Source of the DNA: Saccharomonospora sp. CUA-673
Lineage (GTDB): Bacteria; Actinomycetota; Actinomycetes; Mycobacteriales; Pseudonocardiaceae
Assembly (NCBI RefSeq): GCF_001942305.1
Contig: NZ_MKKE01000007.1
Location: forward strand, 1-64,000
Reading direction: 5' to 3'
DNA length: 64,000 bases
A program made the position numbers and the translations under genes. Positions 51,533-59,882 of the stretch are shown piece by piece (within the stretch, counting starts at the first letter, position 1; every line of letters starts with the position of its first letter). The notes beneath the pieces are model-generated. The model was not told the DNA's origin, did not search any database, and saw only the letters and a list, made by a program, of their open reading frames with translations.

Positions 51533-52705
51533 GTGGTGACGAACCAGTCGGCGAATCCGCCGAGCGCGACCTCGCCGGGGCACGTGCTGGCGGTGCTGCG
51601 TGCGCACGGCCCGATGACCAGGCAGGAACTGCAGGAGCGCATCGGCCTGTCACGCGTGACCCTCGTCGAACGACTCGACGCGCTGCGCAGGCAGGGCTTC
51701 GTGCGCGCGTCGGGGCATCGCGACTCGAGCGGCGGCCGGCGTGCGGAGCTGCTCGAGGTGGACGACGAGACCTCCGCCGCGCTGACCGTCGACCTCGGAC
51801 AGAGCCACGCGGCGCTCGCCGTGACCGACCTGCGCGGCAGCGTCGCGGCACGCGAGACGCACCGGCTGCCCGTGCGGCACCGCCCCGACGACGTCGTCCC
51901 GATGCTGTTGGACGCCGGCCGGGAGTTGTTGTCACGCACCGGGCGGACCGGTGCGCTGCGGGCGATGGCGCTGTCGCTGCCGGGGCAGATCGACCACGAG
52001 CGCGGGGTCACGGTCGCGCCGCCGACCATGCCCGACTGGAACGGGCGCACGCTGCGGGATCCGTTCGAGGACGCCTTCGGCGTGCCCGTGCTGTTGGAGA
52101 ACGACGCCAACGCGTTGGCGTTCGGCGACTACTGCGCCATGGGCCGTCCGGATTCGACGGTCCTCGGCGTCAAGGTCGGCACCGGGATCGGCGCGGGGGT
52201 TGTCGTATCGGGGCGGATCCACCGCGGTGAGAGCGGCACCGCGGGCGAGATGGGGCACATGCGCATCGAGGGAAGCGACCGCCGATGCGGCTGCGGACGC
52301 CGCGGGTGCGTCGCCGCCAACGCCAGCGGGTCGGCGCTGGTGCGCGACCTGCGGGCGGTGGGCGTCCGGTCGATGGACGACGTGGTGCGGCGGGTCGCCG
52401 ACGGCCGCGGCGACGCCGTGCGCGCCGCCGCCGAGGCCGGACATCTCGTCGGGACCGTGCTGGCCACCGTCGTGACGATCATCAATCCGCGGTTCGTGCG
52501 CGTCGGCGGCGCCGTGGGCATTCTGCCGCCGTTCCTCGAAGCCGTCCGCAAGGCTGTCGAGGAGTACGCGCACGCCAGCGCATTGCGCGGCCTGGAGGTG
52601 TCCGGATCCGAACTCGGGGAGGACGGCGCGTTCGTCGGGCTGGCCGGCCTGGTCGCCGACGCCACCCTCAGCCCCGCCGCAGTCGACGCCACCCTCGCCC
52701 CCTGA
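51533..52705 (+). CDS. ROK-family transcriptional repressor
   Basis: 390 residues from GTG 51533 (or 51536). An N-terminal winged helix (HGPMTRQELQERIGLSRVTLVERLDALRRQG) precedes a ROK sugar-kinase-like domain with LLENDANALAFGDYCAMG, GVKVGTGIGAGVVVSG, GEMGHMRI and the zinc motif CGCGRRGCVAANASG. It is divergent from the transporter and hydrolase operon and probably represses it until a sugar ligand binds. A 21-bp repeat cluster follows the stop. Confidence 0.9.
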   Translation: MVTNQSANPPSATSPGHVLAVLRAHGPMTRQELQERIGLSRVTLVERLDALRRQGFVRASGHRDSSGGRRAELLEVDDETSAALTVDLGQSHAALAVTDLRGSVAARETHRLPVRHRPDDVVPMLLDAGRELLSRTGRTGALRAMALSLPGQIDHERGVTVAPPTMPDWNGRTLRDPFEDAFGVPVLLENDANALAFGDYCAMGRPDSTVLGVKVGTGIGAGVVVSGRIHRGESGTAGEMGHMRIEGSDRRCGCGRRGCVAANASGSALVRDLRAVGVRSMDDVVRRVADGRGDAVRAAAEAGHLVGTVLATVVTIINPRFVRVGGAVGILPPFLEAVRKAVEEYAHASALRGLEVSGSELGEDGAFVGLAGLVADATLSPAAVDATLAP

Positions 52706-52708
52706 GCC

Positions 52709-52792
52709 GTGTCAGCACCCCACGACGCCGTGTCAGCACCTCACGACACCGTGTTGGCACCCCACGTCGCCGTGTTGGTGCTCCACGACGCC
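52709..52792 (+). repeat. 21-bp tandem repeat cluster F (4 units)
   Basis: Units start at 52709, 52730, 52751 and 52772, with a truncated fifth (GTGTTGGCACTCCC) running straight into the palindromic repeat at 52802. This is the one place where the two repeat families are fused. Confidence 0.85.
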
Positions 52793-52801
52793 GTGTTGGC
52801 A

Positions 52802-52852
52802 CTCCCAAGGGCCCTTTGGTTGCGTTCAACGCGACCAAAGGGCCCTCGGGAG
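52802..52852. repeat. Palindromic intergenic repeat / probable terminator
   Basis: Arms 52802-52826 and 52828-52852 (core AGGGCCCTTTGGT) are reverse complements with two differences. It lies between the ROK gene and the convergent 52858-53637 gene and has the same centre GCGTTCAACGC as the copy at 40618. Confidence 0.85.
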
Positions 52853-52857
52853 CACTT

Positions 52858-53637
52858 CTAGTCCGGGAGGGCGGTGAAGCGGGGCGTGGGGTCGTCCCCG
52901 TACGCCGTCGCGGCGGTGGGGCCCACGCCTCGGCGGGTGCGAAGTGGGCCGAAGAGGTTGTCCGGCAGGTGCTCGTCGACGGCCTCGATGACCAGGTCGT
53001 GTCCCTGGCCGGCGGAGCTCCCTCCGAGGTCCTCGGAGTAGACGCACACGCCCGTTTCCGTGTCGAGGCGGACGAGATAGGAGTCGGCGAACACCGTGCC
53101 GGGCGCCGGTTCGTGGTTCTCGGCTGCCTCCGACTCCGCCGAGAACAGCAGCGGACAGCAGCCGCAGCGCGGGTCGTACCAGCGGGTCGGGCGCAGGCGC
53201 GCCTGCCACGCGGGCCGGCCGTGGTGCTCGACGGCCGCGAGATCGAGGATCTCCGTGCCCACCACGGCTGCGCCGTCGTCGTCGCGGCCGGTGGCGAGCT
53301 CGTACGGGTCGAGCATCGCAACCCACCGGTAGTCCTGGTACATCGGCGGTTCGAAGTCGAACCGGTACACGGGCAGCCGATCCGGATGGTCCGCCAGGAG
53401 TCCGTGGTCGTCGAGGGCATCGGGATCGACGGCGGGCGGCTCGGCCACGTCCGGGTCGGCGGTGCGGTGCATGACGGTGCCGTCGAAGTCCTCGACCCGC
53501 AGCCTGCCCGGCTTCCGGACCCATGCGCGCACGGTCGGCTCGCCGGTGCGACGCGGGTCCACCGTGAAGCGCAGGGACCGCCATCGCCACGGCGCCGACC
53601 GCGCCAGCGCGTGGAACCGGTCCTCCGTCAGATCCAT
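52858..53637 (-). CDS. Conserved hypothetical protein
   Basis: 259 residues from ATG 53637. The N-terminal half is basic and Trp-rich (SAPWRWRSLRFTVDPRR); the centre has YQDYRWVAMLDPYELA and a Cys cluster DPRCGCCPLLFS. There is no signal peptide or membrane segment. I do not recognise a named family with confidence; the beta-rich look suggests an outer-lipid-binding or lipocalin-like fold but this is weak. It diverges from the DinB-like gene. Confidence 0.6.
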   Translation of the reverse strand: MDLTEDRFHALARSAPWRWRSLRFTVDPRRTGEPTVRAWVRKPGRLRVEDFDGTVMHRTADPDVAEPPAVDPDALDDHGLLADHPDRLPVYRFDFEPPMYQDYRWVAMLDPYELATGRDDDGAAVVGTEILDLAAVEHHGRPAWQARLRPTRWYDPRCGCCPLLFSAESEAAENHEPAPGTVFADSYLVRLDTETGVCVYSEDLGGSSAGQGHDLVIEAVDEHLPDNLFGPLRTRRGVGPTAATAYGDDPTPRFTALPD

Positions 53638-53687
53638 GGTTCGTTCGTAGCAGGCGGGCACGGCCCACGGCGAACACAATTACGGCC

Positions 53688-54209
53688 ATGGGAAGTGTTG
53701 AGCTGCTGACCGACGCCTTCGACCGCGTCCAGGAACTCGTGCACGACGTCGTCGACGGACTGGACGCGAACGCGCTGGCCCACCGGCTGGACGCCGACGC
53801 CAACTCCATCGGCTGGCTCGTGTGGCACCTGACCCGCGTGCAGGACGACCACGTCGCCGGTGCCGCCGGGATCGAGCAACGCTGGACGGCGGACGGCTGG
53901 ACCGACCGGTTCGCGTTGCCGTTCCCGCCCGGCGACATCGGCTACGGCCATTCCAGCGCCGACGTCGCCGCCGTCGTGGTCAGCGACCCCGCGGTGCTCG
54001 TGGACTACCACGACGCCGTCCACGCGCAGACCGTCGACGTCATCGGCCGCATCACCGACCCCGACCTCGACGTCGTCATCGACGACGCATGGGACCCGCC
54101 CGTGACCCTCGGCGTGCGGCTCGTCAGCGTCATCGGCGACACCATGCAGCACGCCGGTCAGGCCGCGTTCGTCAAAGGGGTCCTGCTCCGGCGCTCGAAC
54201 CGGCCCTGA
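53688..54209 (+). CDS. DinB / DUF664-family putative thiol-dependent metalloenzyme
   Basis: 173 residues forming a four-helix bundle: LVWHLTRVQDDHVAGAAGI and DTMQHAGQAAFVKGVLL carry the His residues of the metal triad typical of DinB/DUF664 proteins. In actinobacteria relatives are mycothiol-dependent isomerases or S-transferases. The specific reaction is unknown. Confidence 0.8.
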   Translation: MGSVELLTDAFDRVQELVHDVVDGLDANALAHRLDADANSIGWLVWHLTRVQDDHVAGAAGIEQRWTADGWTDRFALPFPPGDIGYGHSSADVAAVVVSDPAVLVDYHDAVHAQTVDVIGRITDPDLDVVIDDAWDPPVTLGVRLVSVIGDTMQHAGQAAFVKGVLLRRSNRP

Positions 54210-54229
54210 AGCCGGCCCTGGGCCCGGGG

Positions 54230-54802
54230 TTACTTCTTGGCGGCCGCCTTCTGGGCGCGTTTGAAGTCGCGCACCTCGGCGAGCGTGTTCGGGTCGACGA
54301 CGTCGGCGATGGAGCGGCGCGCCCCGTCCTCGCCGTACGCGCCGGCGGCCTCGCGCCACCCCTCCGGGGTCACGCCGAGCTGCTTTCCCAGCAGCGCCAG
54401 GAAGATCCGCGCCTTCTGGTCGCCGAAACCGGGCAGCGCCTTGAGGCGTTTGAGGACCTCGCGGCCGTCGGGGTCGCCGAACGTCCAGAGCGCCGTCGTG
54501 TCGCCGTCGTAGTGGTCGACGACGAACCGGGCCAGTGCGTGCAGCCGCTTGCCCATCGAGCCGCCGTAGCGGTGGATCGCCGGCTTGGCCACGCACAGCT
54601 CCACGAACGCGTCGACGTCGGTCTCGGCGATCTTGTGGACGTCGAAACCGTCCATCCGCTCGTCGAGCTTCTTCGGCCCGGCGAAGGCGACCTCCATCGC
54701 CACCTGCTGATCCAGAAGCATGCCGCTGAGCAGTGCGAACGGATTCTCGGACAGCAGCGCGTCGGCGGCGGCGTCGCCGGTGAGGTTGAGCTTGGTGGCC
54801 AT
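54230..54802 (-). CDS. HhH-GPD-type base-excision-repair-like protein
   Basis: 190 residues. The N-terminus NPFALLSGMLLDQQVAMEVAF and the helix-hairpin-helix LKALPGFGDQKARIFLALLG match the actinobacterial HhH-GPD family. I do not see the usual Cys-ligated iron-sulphur motif at the C-terminus, which is Lys/Ala-rich. The damaged base recognised is unknown. Confidence 0.8.
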   Translation of the reverse strand: MATKLNLTGDAAADALLSENPFALLSGMLLDQQVAMEVAFAGPKKLDERMDGFDVHKIAETDVDAFVELCVAKPAIHRYGGSMGKRLHALARFVVDHYDGDTTALWTFGDPDGREVLKRLKALPGFGDQKARIFLALLGKQLGVTPEGWREAAGAYGEDGARRSIADVVDPNTLAEVRDFKRAQKAAAKK

Positions 54803-55159
54803 GTCTCCATCTTGACACGTCGACACGGGACGCGGTCGCGCGTATGACGTGGTCACGGGCCACACACGGTGCTCGGACCGCCCGGATCGTCACGGAGCGT
54901 CGTCACCCGTTGACACCTCGCGCACCGGCGGCCACGCTCGTTACCGTGGCCGCGTCGCTGGACGCGGTGCCGGTCATGCGGCCTGTCACCGCGGCAGGGA
55001 ACCGCCAGGCAACGCTGCCGTAACTAGCACAGGCGGTGTCAAGATCGGTAGCTCGCTGTCGCCATCGTCACCCGGGTTTCTGTGTTGTTGCAGGTTGATC
55101 GGGTGATCGTGACCGCGTCGAGCTGAATCGGAAACCGTGACCTGTTATGTTGCTTGAAT
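54803..55159. promoter_or_regulatory. Upstream region of ectA
   Basis: 357 bp without a gene. Small stems (GCGTC/GACGC near 54954) are present but no riboswitch was recognised. TATGTT at 55146-55151 ends 8 nt before ATG 55160, so ectA may be transcribed leaderless from a promoter there; no good -35 is visible. Confidence 0.35.
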
Positions 55160-55702
55160 ATGTCCGGAAAGCACACAAAGCGTGCCAACGGCGATAATGA
55201 TTCGGCGGGCAACGTGGTCATCGAACCCCCTGCGGCGGATGACGGCGGGGCCCTCTGGCGAATAGCGCGTGATTCACAAAAGCTGGACCTGAACTCGTCC
55301 TACGCCTACTTGCTGTGGTGCCGTGATTTCGCCGACACATCTGTCGTCGCCCGCGTCGACGGGAGCCCCGTAGGATTCGTGATCGGCTATCGAAGGCCGG
55401 CCACGCCCGATTCGTTGCTGGTGTGGCAGGTCGCGGTCGACGACTCCCAGCGCGGCCGCGGTCTCGCAGGGAAGATGCTGGACGCCCTGTTCGAGCGAGC
55501 GGTCGCCGACGGTGTCCGGTACCTCGACACCACCATCACCCCGGACAACGAGGCGTCCATCGGGTTGTTCGCCTCCTTCGCCAAGCGGTGGGACGCGACG
55601 CTGGAACGGTCCGAGTTCCTGGCGGCCGACGAATTCCCGGACCCGCCGCACGAACCGGAAGACCTCTTCCGCGTCGGTCCGCTGAACGTCCCCGCCGGCT
55701 GA
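55160..55702 (+). CDS. ectA: L-2,4-diaminobutyrate acetyltransferase
   Basis: 180 residues, a GNAT acetyltransferase. LDLNSSYAYLLWCRDFADTS and WQVAVDDSQRGRGLAGKMLDAL (acetyl-CoA loop RGRGLA) and TTITPDNEASIGLF are diagnostic of EctA, which makes N-gamma-acetyl-diaminobutyrate for ectoine. ATG 55160 is chosen; no ribosome binding site precedes it, consistent with a leaderless message. First gene of ectABCD. Confidence 0.95.
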   Translation: MSGKHTKRANGDNDSAGNVVIEPPAADDGGALWRIARDSQKLDLNSSYAYLLWCRDFADTSVVARVDGSPVGFVIGYRRPATPDSLLVWQVAVDDSQRGRGLAGKMLDALFERAVADGVRYLDTTITPDNEASIGLFASFAKRWDATLERSEFLAADEFPDPPHEPEDLFRVGPLNVPAG

Positions 55703-55773
55703 ACCGCGCCCGCGCGACGTCCGCCCCCCACACAATCATCAGATTTGCCTCCAATAGCAGGAGCTGAAAACAC

Positions 55774-57026
55774 GTGAGCATCTTCGAAAAGCTCGAGTCC
55801 GAGGTGCGCAGCTACAGCCGTGGCTGGCCCGTCGTCTTCGACAAGGCGCAGGGCAGCTGGCTCTACACCGAGACGGCAAGCCGTACCTCGACTTCTTCGC
55901 CGGCGCGGGTGCCCTGAACTACGGGCACAACAACCCCGTGCTGAAGCAGGCCCTCATCGACTACATCTCCCGCGACGGCGTGACGCACTCGCTGGACATG
56001 TACACCGTCGCCAAGCGCGACTTCCTCCAGTCGCTCGACGACACGATCCTGACGCCCCGCAACATGGAGTACAAGGTCATCTTCCCCGGTCCCGGCGGTG
56101 CGAACGCCGTCGAGGCCGCGCTGAAGCTGGCCCGCAAGGTCACCGGTCGTGAGTCGGTCATCAACTTCACCAACGCCTTCCACGGCATGACCCTCGGCGC
56201 GCTGTCGGTCACCGGTAACTCCATGAAGCGCGGCGCCGCGGGCATCCCGCTCGTGCACGCCACGCCGATGCCGTTCGACAAGTACTTCGACGGCGAGTTC
56301 CCCGACTTCTTCTACTTCGAGCGCCTCCTCGAGGACTCCGGATCGGGCCTCAACGAGCCGGCCGCAGTGATCGTCGAGTCGGTGCAGGGCGAGGGCGGCA
56401 TCAACGCCGCGCGCCTCGACTGGCTCAAGGGCCTGTCCGACCTGTGCAAGAAGCACGGCATCCTGCTCATCCTCGACGACGTGCAGATGGGCTGCGGCCG
56501 CACCGGGCCGTTCTTCAGCTTCGAGGACGCCGGCATCGAGCCCGACATGATCTGCCTGTCCAAGTCGATCGGCGGCTACGGCCTGCCGATGGCGATCACG
56601 CTCGTGCGCCCGGACCTCGACGTCTGGTCGCCCGGTGAGCACAACGGCACGTTCCGCGGCATCAGCCCCGCGTTCGTCACGGCCTCCGCCGCGCTACGCG
56701 CCTACTGGTCCGACGACGAGCTCCAGAAGTCGACCAAGGCCAAGGGCGAGCGCATCGCCACCGAGTTCGGCAAGCTCGTCGACGCCTACCCGAACGCCGA
56801 GCTGATCGCCAAGGGCCGCGGCCTGGCGCGCGGTCTGGAGTTCGGCAACGCCGAGGCCGCAGGCAAGGTCGCCGCGGCGGCCTTCGACCGCGGCCTGCTG
56901 CTCGAGACGTCCGGCCCGAGCGACGAGGTCGTCAAGCTGCTGCCGCCGCTGACGCTCACCGACGACGACCTCACCAAGGGACTGGAGATCATCGCCGACG
57001 CCGTCGAGTCGGTGCTGGCCCGCTGA
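55774..57026 (+). CDS. ectB: Diaminobutyrate--2-oxoglutarate transaminase (frameshifted)
   Basis: Class III PLP aminotransferase making L-2,4-diaminobutyrate from aspartate semialdehyde. GTG 55774 follows an AGGAG. A one-base break lies near 55873; the remainder reads [52 protein letters not shown] and the PLP lysine in [13 protein letters not shown]. About 418 residues, normal length. A strong hairpin (57057-57105) separates it from ectC. Confidence 0.94.
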
Positions 57027-57056
57027 CGCGGCCACGACACTGGAGCTGACCTGCTG

Positions 57057-57105
57057 GAGCCACCGCCCGGCCCTGTGCTCGAATAACGGGGCCGGGCGGT
57101 GGCTC
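57057..57105. terminator. Hairpin between ectB and ectC
   Basis: A 17-bp exact inverted repeat (57057-57073 with 57089-57105; GAGCCACCGCCCGG...) around a 15-nt loop, with no T-tract. It lies within the ect operon, so it may act as a partial terminator or mRNA-stability element. Confidence 0.65.
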
Positions 57106-57143
57106 GCGCGCCCCCAGAACACCTCACGACCTAAGGAGTCGCC

Positions 57144-57536
57144 TTGTTCGTCCGCACCATCGACGAGATCACGGACACCGAAGCCGACATCAAGACCGAG
57201 AACTGGCGCAGCAAGCGCATCGTCCTGGCCAAGGACAAGCTCGGTTTCTCCGTGCACGAGACCACGCTGTATGCGGGCACCGTCAACGACTTCTGGTACG
57301 CCAACCACATCGAGGCGGTGTTCATCACCGAGGGCGAGGGTGAGGTCGAGGACAAGGCGACCGGCGAGGTGCACCAGCTCAAGCCCGGTTCCATCTACGT
57401 GCTGAACAACGCCGACAAGCACCAGGTGCGCCCGCGCACGCAGATGAAGACCGTGTGCGTGTTCAACCCGCCCGTCACGGGCCGCGAGGTGCACGACGAG
57501 GACGGCGTCTACCCCCTCATCGTCGAGGAGGACTGA
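57144..57536 (+). CDS. ectC: L-ectoine synthase
   Basis: 130 residues, a single cupin. FVRTIDEITDTEADIKTENW at the N-terminus, HETTLYAGTVNDFWYANHIEAVF, and GSIYVLNNADKHQVRP match EctC, which cyclises N-gamma-acetyl-diaminobutyrate to ectoine. The start is TTG 57144 with AAGGAG upstream, a weaker codon than its neighbours use. Confidence 0.95.
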   Translation: MFVRTIDEITDTEADIKTENWRSKRIVLAKDKLGFSVHETTLYAGTVNDFWYANHIEAVFITEGEGEVEDKATGEVHQLKPGSIYVLNNADKHQVRPRTQMKTVCVFNPPVTGREVHDEDGVYPLIVEED

Positions 57537-57599
57537 GCCCGGGCCGGCACCGCCGGCCGATCGAAACCGTTGCCGTGGGCGACGTTTCACTCCTGATTC

Positions 57600-57664
57600 G
57601 CGGGTACCCGGTCAGTGTGGCCGCGTCGTCGCCGACGGCGCCCACCGGCCGGGTACCCGCTTTT
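57600..57664 (+). terminator. Intrinsic terminator between ectC and ectD
   Basis: GCGGGTACCCGG (57600-57611) and CCGGGTACCCGC (57649-57660) are exact reverse complements followed by TTTT. The 37-nt loop is long. It would reduce or stop read-through into ectD. Confidence 0.6.
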
Positions 57665-57760
57665 GCACGGCCTGCCGCAGGACGGCCGCACCTCGCGGTC
57701 CTGCTCCTGCGACGGATACGACCGAAAAGGACAGAGTGGAGAAAATTGTAGGAGGCGAAC

Positions 57761-58681
57761 GTGACTCTCGCGTACGAGACCGCGACCGAATCCCGCATTT
57801 CCGACGCCTATCCGACGCGACTGCGCGGCGGCGAGGCGCGGCTGCTCGACCGGGGTGACCCGACCGTCTGGGGAACGGCAGGTGACGGCCCCTTCGGCAG
57901 CGCCGACCTCGCGGCGCACGACGAGAACGGCTACACGATCGTCGAGGGCCTCATCTCGCCGGCCGAGGTCCAGGAGTACTGGGCCGAGCTCGGGCGGCTG
58001 TCGTCGGACGAGCAGCTCAAATCCGACGAACGTGTCGTCACCGAGCCCTCCTCGGGCGAGGTTCGTTCCGTTTTCGAGGTGCACCGGATCAGCGAGCTGA
58101 TCGACCGACTGGCCCGTGATCCGCGCATCCTCTACCGCGTGCGGCAACTTCTGGGATCCGACGTCTATCTGCACCAGAGTCGCGTGAACTACATGCCGGG
58201 ATTCCGCGGAAACGGTTTCTACTGGCATTCCGACTTCGAGACGTGGCACGCCGAGGACGGCATGCCGAGGCCGCGCGCCGTGAGCTGCTCGATCGCGCTC
58301 ACCGACAACTACCCCTTCAACGGCGGGTTGATGGTGATGCCGGGCTCGCACCGCACGTTCGTGCAGTGCCTCGGCGAGACGCCGGACGAGCACTACCGGA
58401 CGTCGCTGCAGCAGCAGGAGATCGGCGTGCCGAGCGAACGCGACATCACCGCGCTCGCCGCCGAGCACGGCATCGACCAGTTCACCGGCCCCGCAGGGTC
58501 GGCGTTGCTGTTCGACGCGAACATGATGCACGGCTCGGGCAACAACATCACCCCGTATCCGCGGTCGAACATCTTCCTCGTGTTCAACAGCGTCGAGAAC
58601 ACGCTGGTCGAACCGTTCGCCGCGAACAGCAGGCGGCCGGAGTTCATCGCCTCGCGCGAGGTCGGGCCCCTCGGCCGCTGA
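57761..58681 (+). CDS. ectD: Ectoine hydroxylase (5-hydroxyectoine synthesis)
   Basis: 306 residues. A non-haem Fe(II)/2-oxoglutarate dioxygenase: HSRV-type QSRVNYMPGFRGNGFYWHSDFETWHAEDGMP carries the HxD iron ligands and the EctD signature. NNITPYPRSNIFLVFNSVEN and HGSGNN supply the distal His and 2-oxoglutarate contacts. It converts ectoine to 5-hydroxyectoine. GGAGG precedes the GTG start at 57761. Ending before the intrinsic terminator at 58908. Confidence 0.95.
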   Translation: MTLAYETATESRISDAYPTRLRGGEARLLDRGDPTVWGTAGDGPFGSADLAAHDENGYTIVEGLISPAEVQEYWAELGRLSSDEQLKSDERVVTEPSSGEVRSVFEVHRISELIDRLARDPRILYRVRQLLGSDVYLHQSRVNYMPGFRGNGFYWHSDFETWHAEDGMPRPRAVSCSIALTDNYPFNGGLMVMPGSHRTFVQCLGETPDEHYRTSLQQQEIGVPSERDITALAAEHGIDQFTGPAGSALLFDANMMHGSGNNITPYPRSNIFLVFNSVENTLVEPFAANSRRPEFIASREVGPLGR

Positions 58682-58744
58682 CACGGGACGCCGCTGGGCC
58701 CGCTGACGGCGATTCGGCCGATCGGGTAGGGCAGGCTCACGCAG

Positions 58745-58960
58745 GGTTGATTACTCCGGGGGCGGGTGTAGTCGACCTTGCGCAGCCTGTTACCGTGTCG
58801 CCACCTCATCGCGGAAGTGATGAGGCAGTCGCCCTCAGCGGCCTGGTGACTCCTTTGCTCGGGGTGGGCACTGCATACCGCGGCAGAGGCGGCGAAAGCA
58901 CGACGAGTACGGCCCCGCGCCATCAGATCGGGACTGATGGCACGGGGCCGTATTCTGTTT
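58745..58960 (+). ncRNA. Candidate small RNA or long ectD 3'UTR ending in a strong terminator
   Basis: The 322-bp gap 58682-59003 has no ORF. It holds TTGATT (58746), the hairpin CCTCATC/GATGAGG (about 58804-58826), and the terminator at 58908-58960. It could be a separate transcript or an extended ectD 3' end. No known RNA family was recognised. Confidence 0.3.
58908..58960 (+). terminator. Rho-independent terminator
   Basis: TACGGCCCCG + CCATCAG (58908-58926) pair with CTGATGG + CGGGGCCGTA (58934-58952), a 7-nt loop and a TTCTGTTT tail. Ends the transcription unit downstream of ectD; the symmetric stem may also serve the convergent gene. Confidence 0.85.
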
Positions 58961-59003
58961 CATGCCAAGGGAATGCGGCCTGCGGTCGCGTCGGTCGACG
59001 AGG

Positions 59004-59882
59004 TCAGTCGAAGAGGCTCGTCTCGCCGTGGTGGATGTCGAGCAGCTCGTACACGGGCCGGCCGCGGCGGCCGTCGATGGTCGTGGTTCGAACCACGCGC
59101 AGCCGCGCGGTGACCGGCCGATCGAGGTTCACCTTGATCTGGTCGAGCAGGTCGGGCACGACGGCGCCCTGGATGGTGCTGCCGGTGTCGCGCTCGAGGT
59201 AGAAGATCCGGCGGCGGGTGCGCACCCCGTCGAGCCGCCCGGTGACGGTCTCGTACCCGACGTCCTCCCGCGATTCCCGCAGGCTGCTGCCGAGGACGCG
59301 AGCCTGATCGGTCGTCATGCTGCGCGTGACCTCCTCGCCGGTGGTCGGCATGAGCGTCAGGCCCAGGCTCGAGGTCTTCGTGACCGCGCTGACGATGTCG
59401 CTGACGGCGTTGCGGATCGTGTCGCGCTGCAGCAGCACCGCGTCCAACGCGCCGTCGTCGGAGCCGTTGATCGGCAGGAAGTCGCACAGTTCCTTCACCG
59501 CGCGTTCGGACAGCGTCTCGATGCCGTCGTTGATCAACGCGTCCGGATCCGAGGTCTCCGGGAAGCCGAAGAACAGCGCGTTGCCGGCCTGGCCGCGCTG
59601 CAACAACGGCGCCTTCTCGCGGTCGGCGGGCTGGACGTAGGTGATCTCGGTCTGCGGATTGCGGACGATGTGGCCGACCTTGGCCGTCGCGTCCTGGAAC
59701 GCCCTGCTGATGTCCGAGAAGGCGTAGGCGTCCATGCGCGGCGAGTCGAGCATCGACACCCGCAGCAGCGCCGAACGTCCCGTGCGCTCGAACTTCGCGT
59801 GCGCCGCGCGGGCGCTCGCGCGCGCGAGGTCGTCCAGCCAGGTGCCACCGGGAATCGCGTCGGCGACGTCCTCGAAACTCAC
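59004..59882 (-). CDS. Hypothetical protein, second gene of a coupled pair
   Basis: 292 residues from GTG 59882, which overlaps the upstream stop (GTGA). It begins VSFEDVADAIPGGTWLDDLARA and contains LPINGSDDGALDAVLLQRDTI and RTRRRIFYLERDTGSTIQG. No signal peptide or clear membrane segment. I do not recognise a family. The tight coupling suggests a complex or a two-component system with its partner. Confidence 0.6.
   Translation of the reverse strand: MSFEDVADAIPGGTWLDDLARASARAAHAKFERTGRSALLRVSMLDSPRMDAYAFSDISRAFQDATAKVGHIVRNPQTEITYVQPADREKAPLLQRGQAGNALFFGFPETSDPDALINDGIETLSERAVKELCDFLPINGSDDGALDAVLLQRDTIRNAVSDIVSAVTKTSSLGLTLMPTTGEEVTRSMTTDQARVLGSSLRESREDVGYETVTGRLDGVRTRRRIFYLERDTGSTIQGAVVPDLLDQIKVNLDRPVTARLRVVRTTTIDGRRGRPVYELLDIHHGETSLFD

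Noticed and set aside
54880-55060. c-di-AMP (ydaO) or other riboswitch upstream of ectA
   Set aside because: Only small stems are seen; the conserved ydaO core is absent and no other riboswitch class matches.
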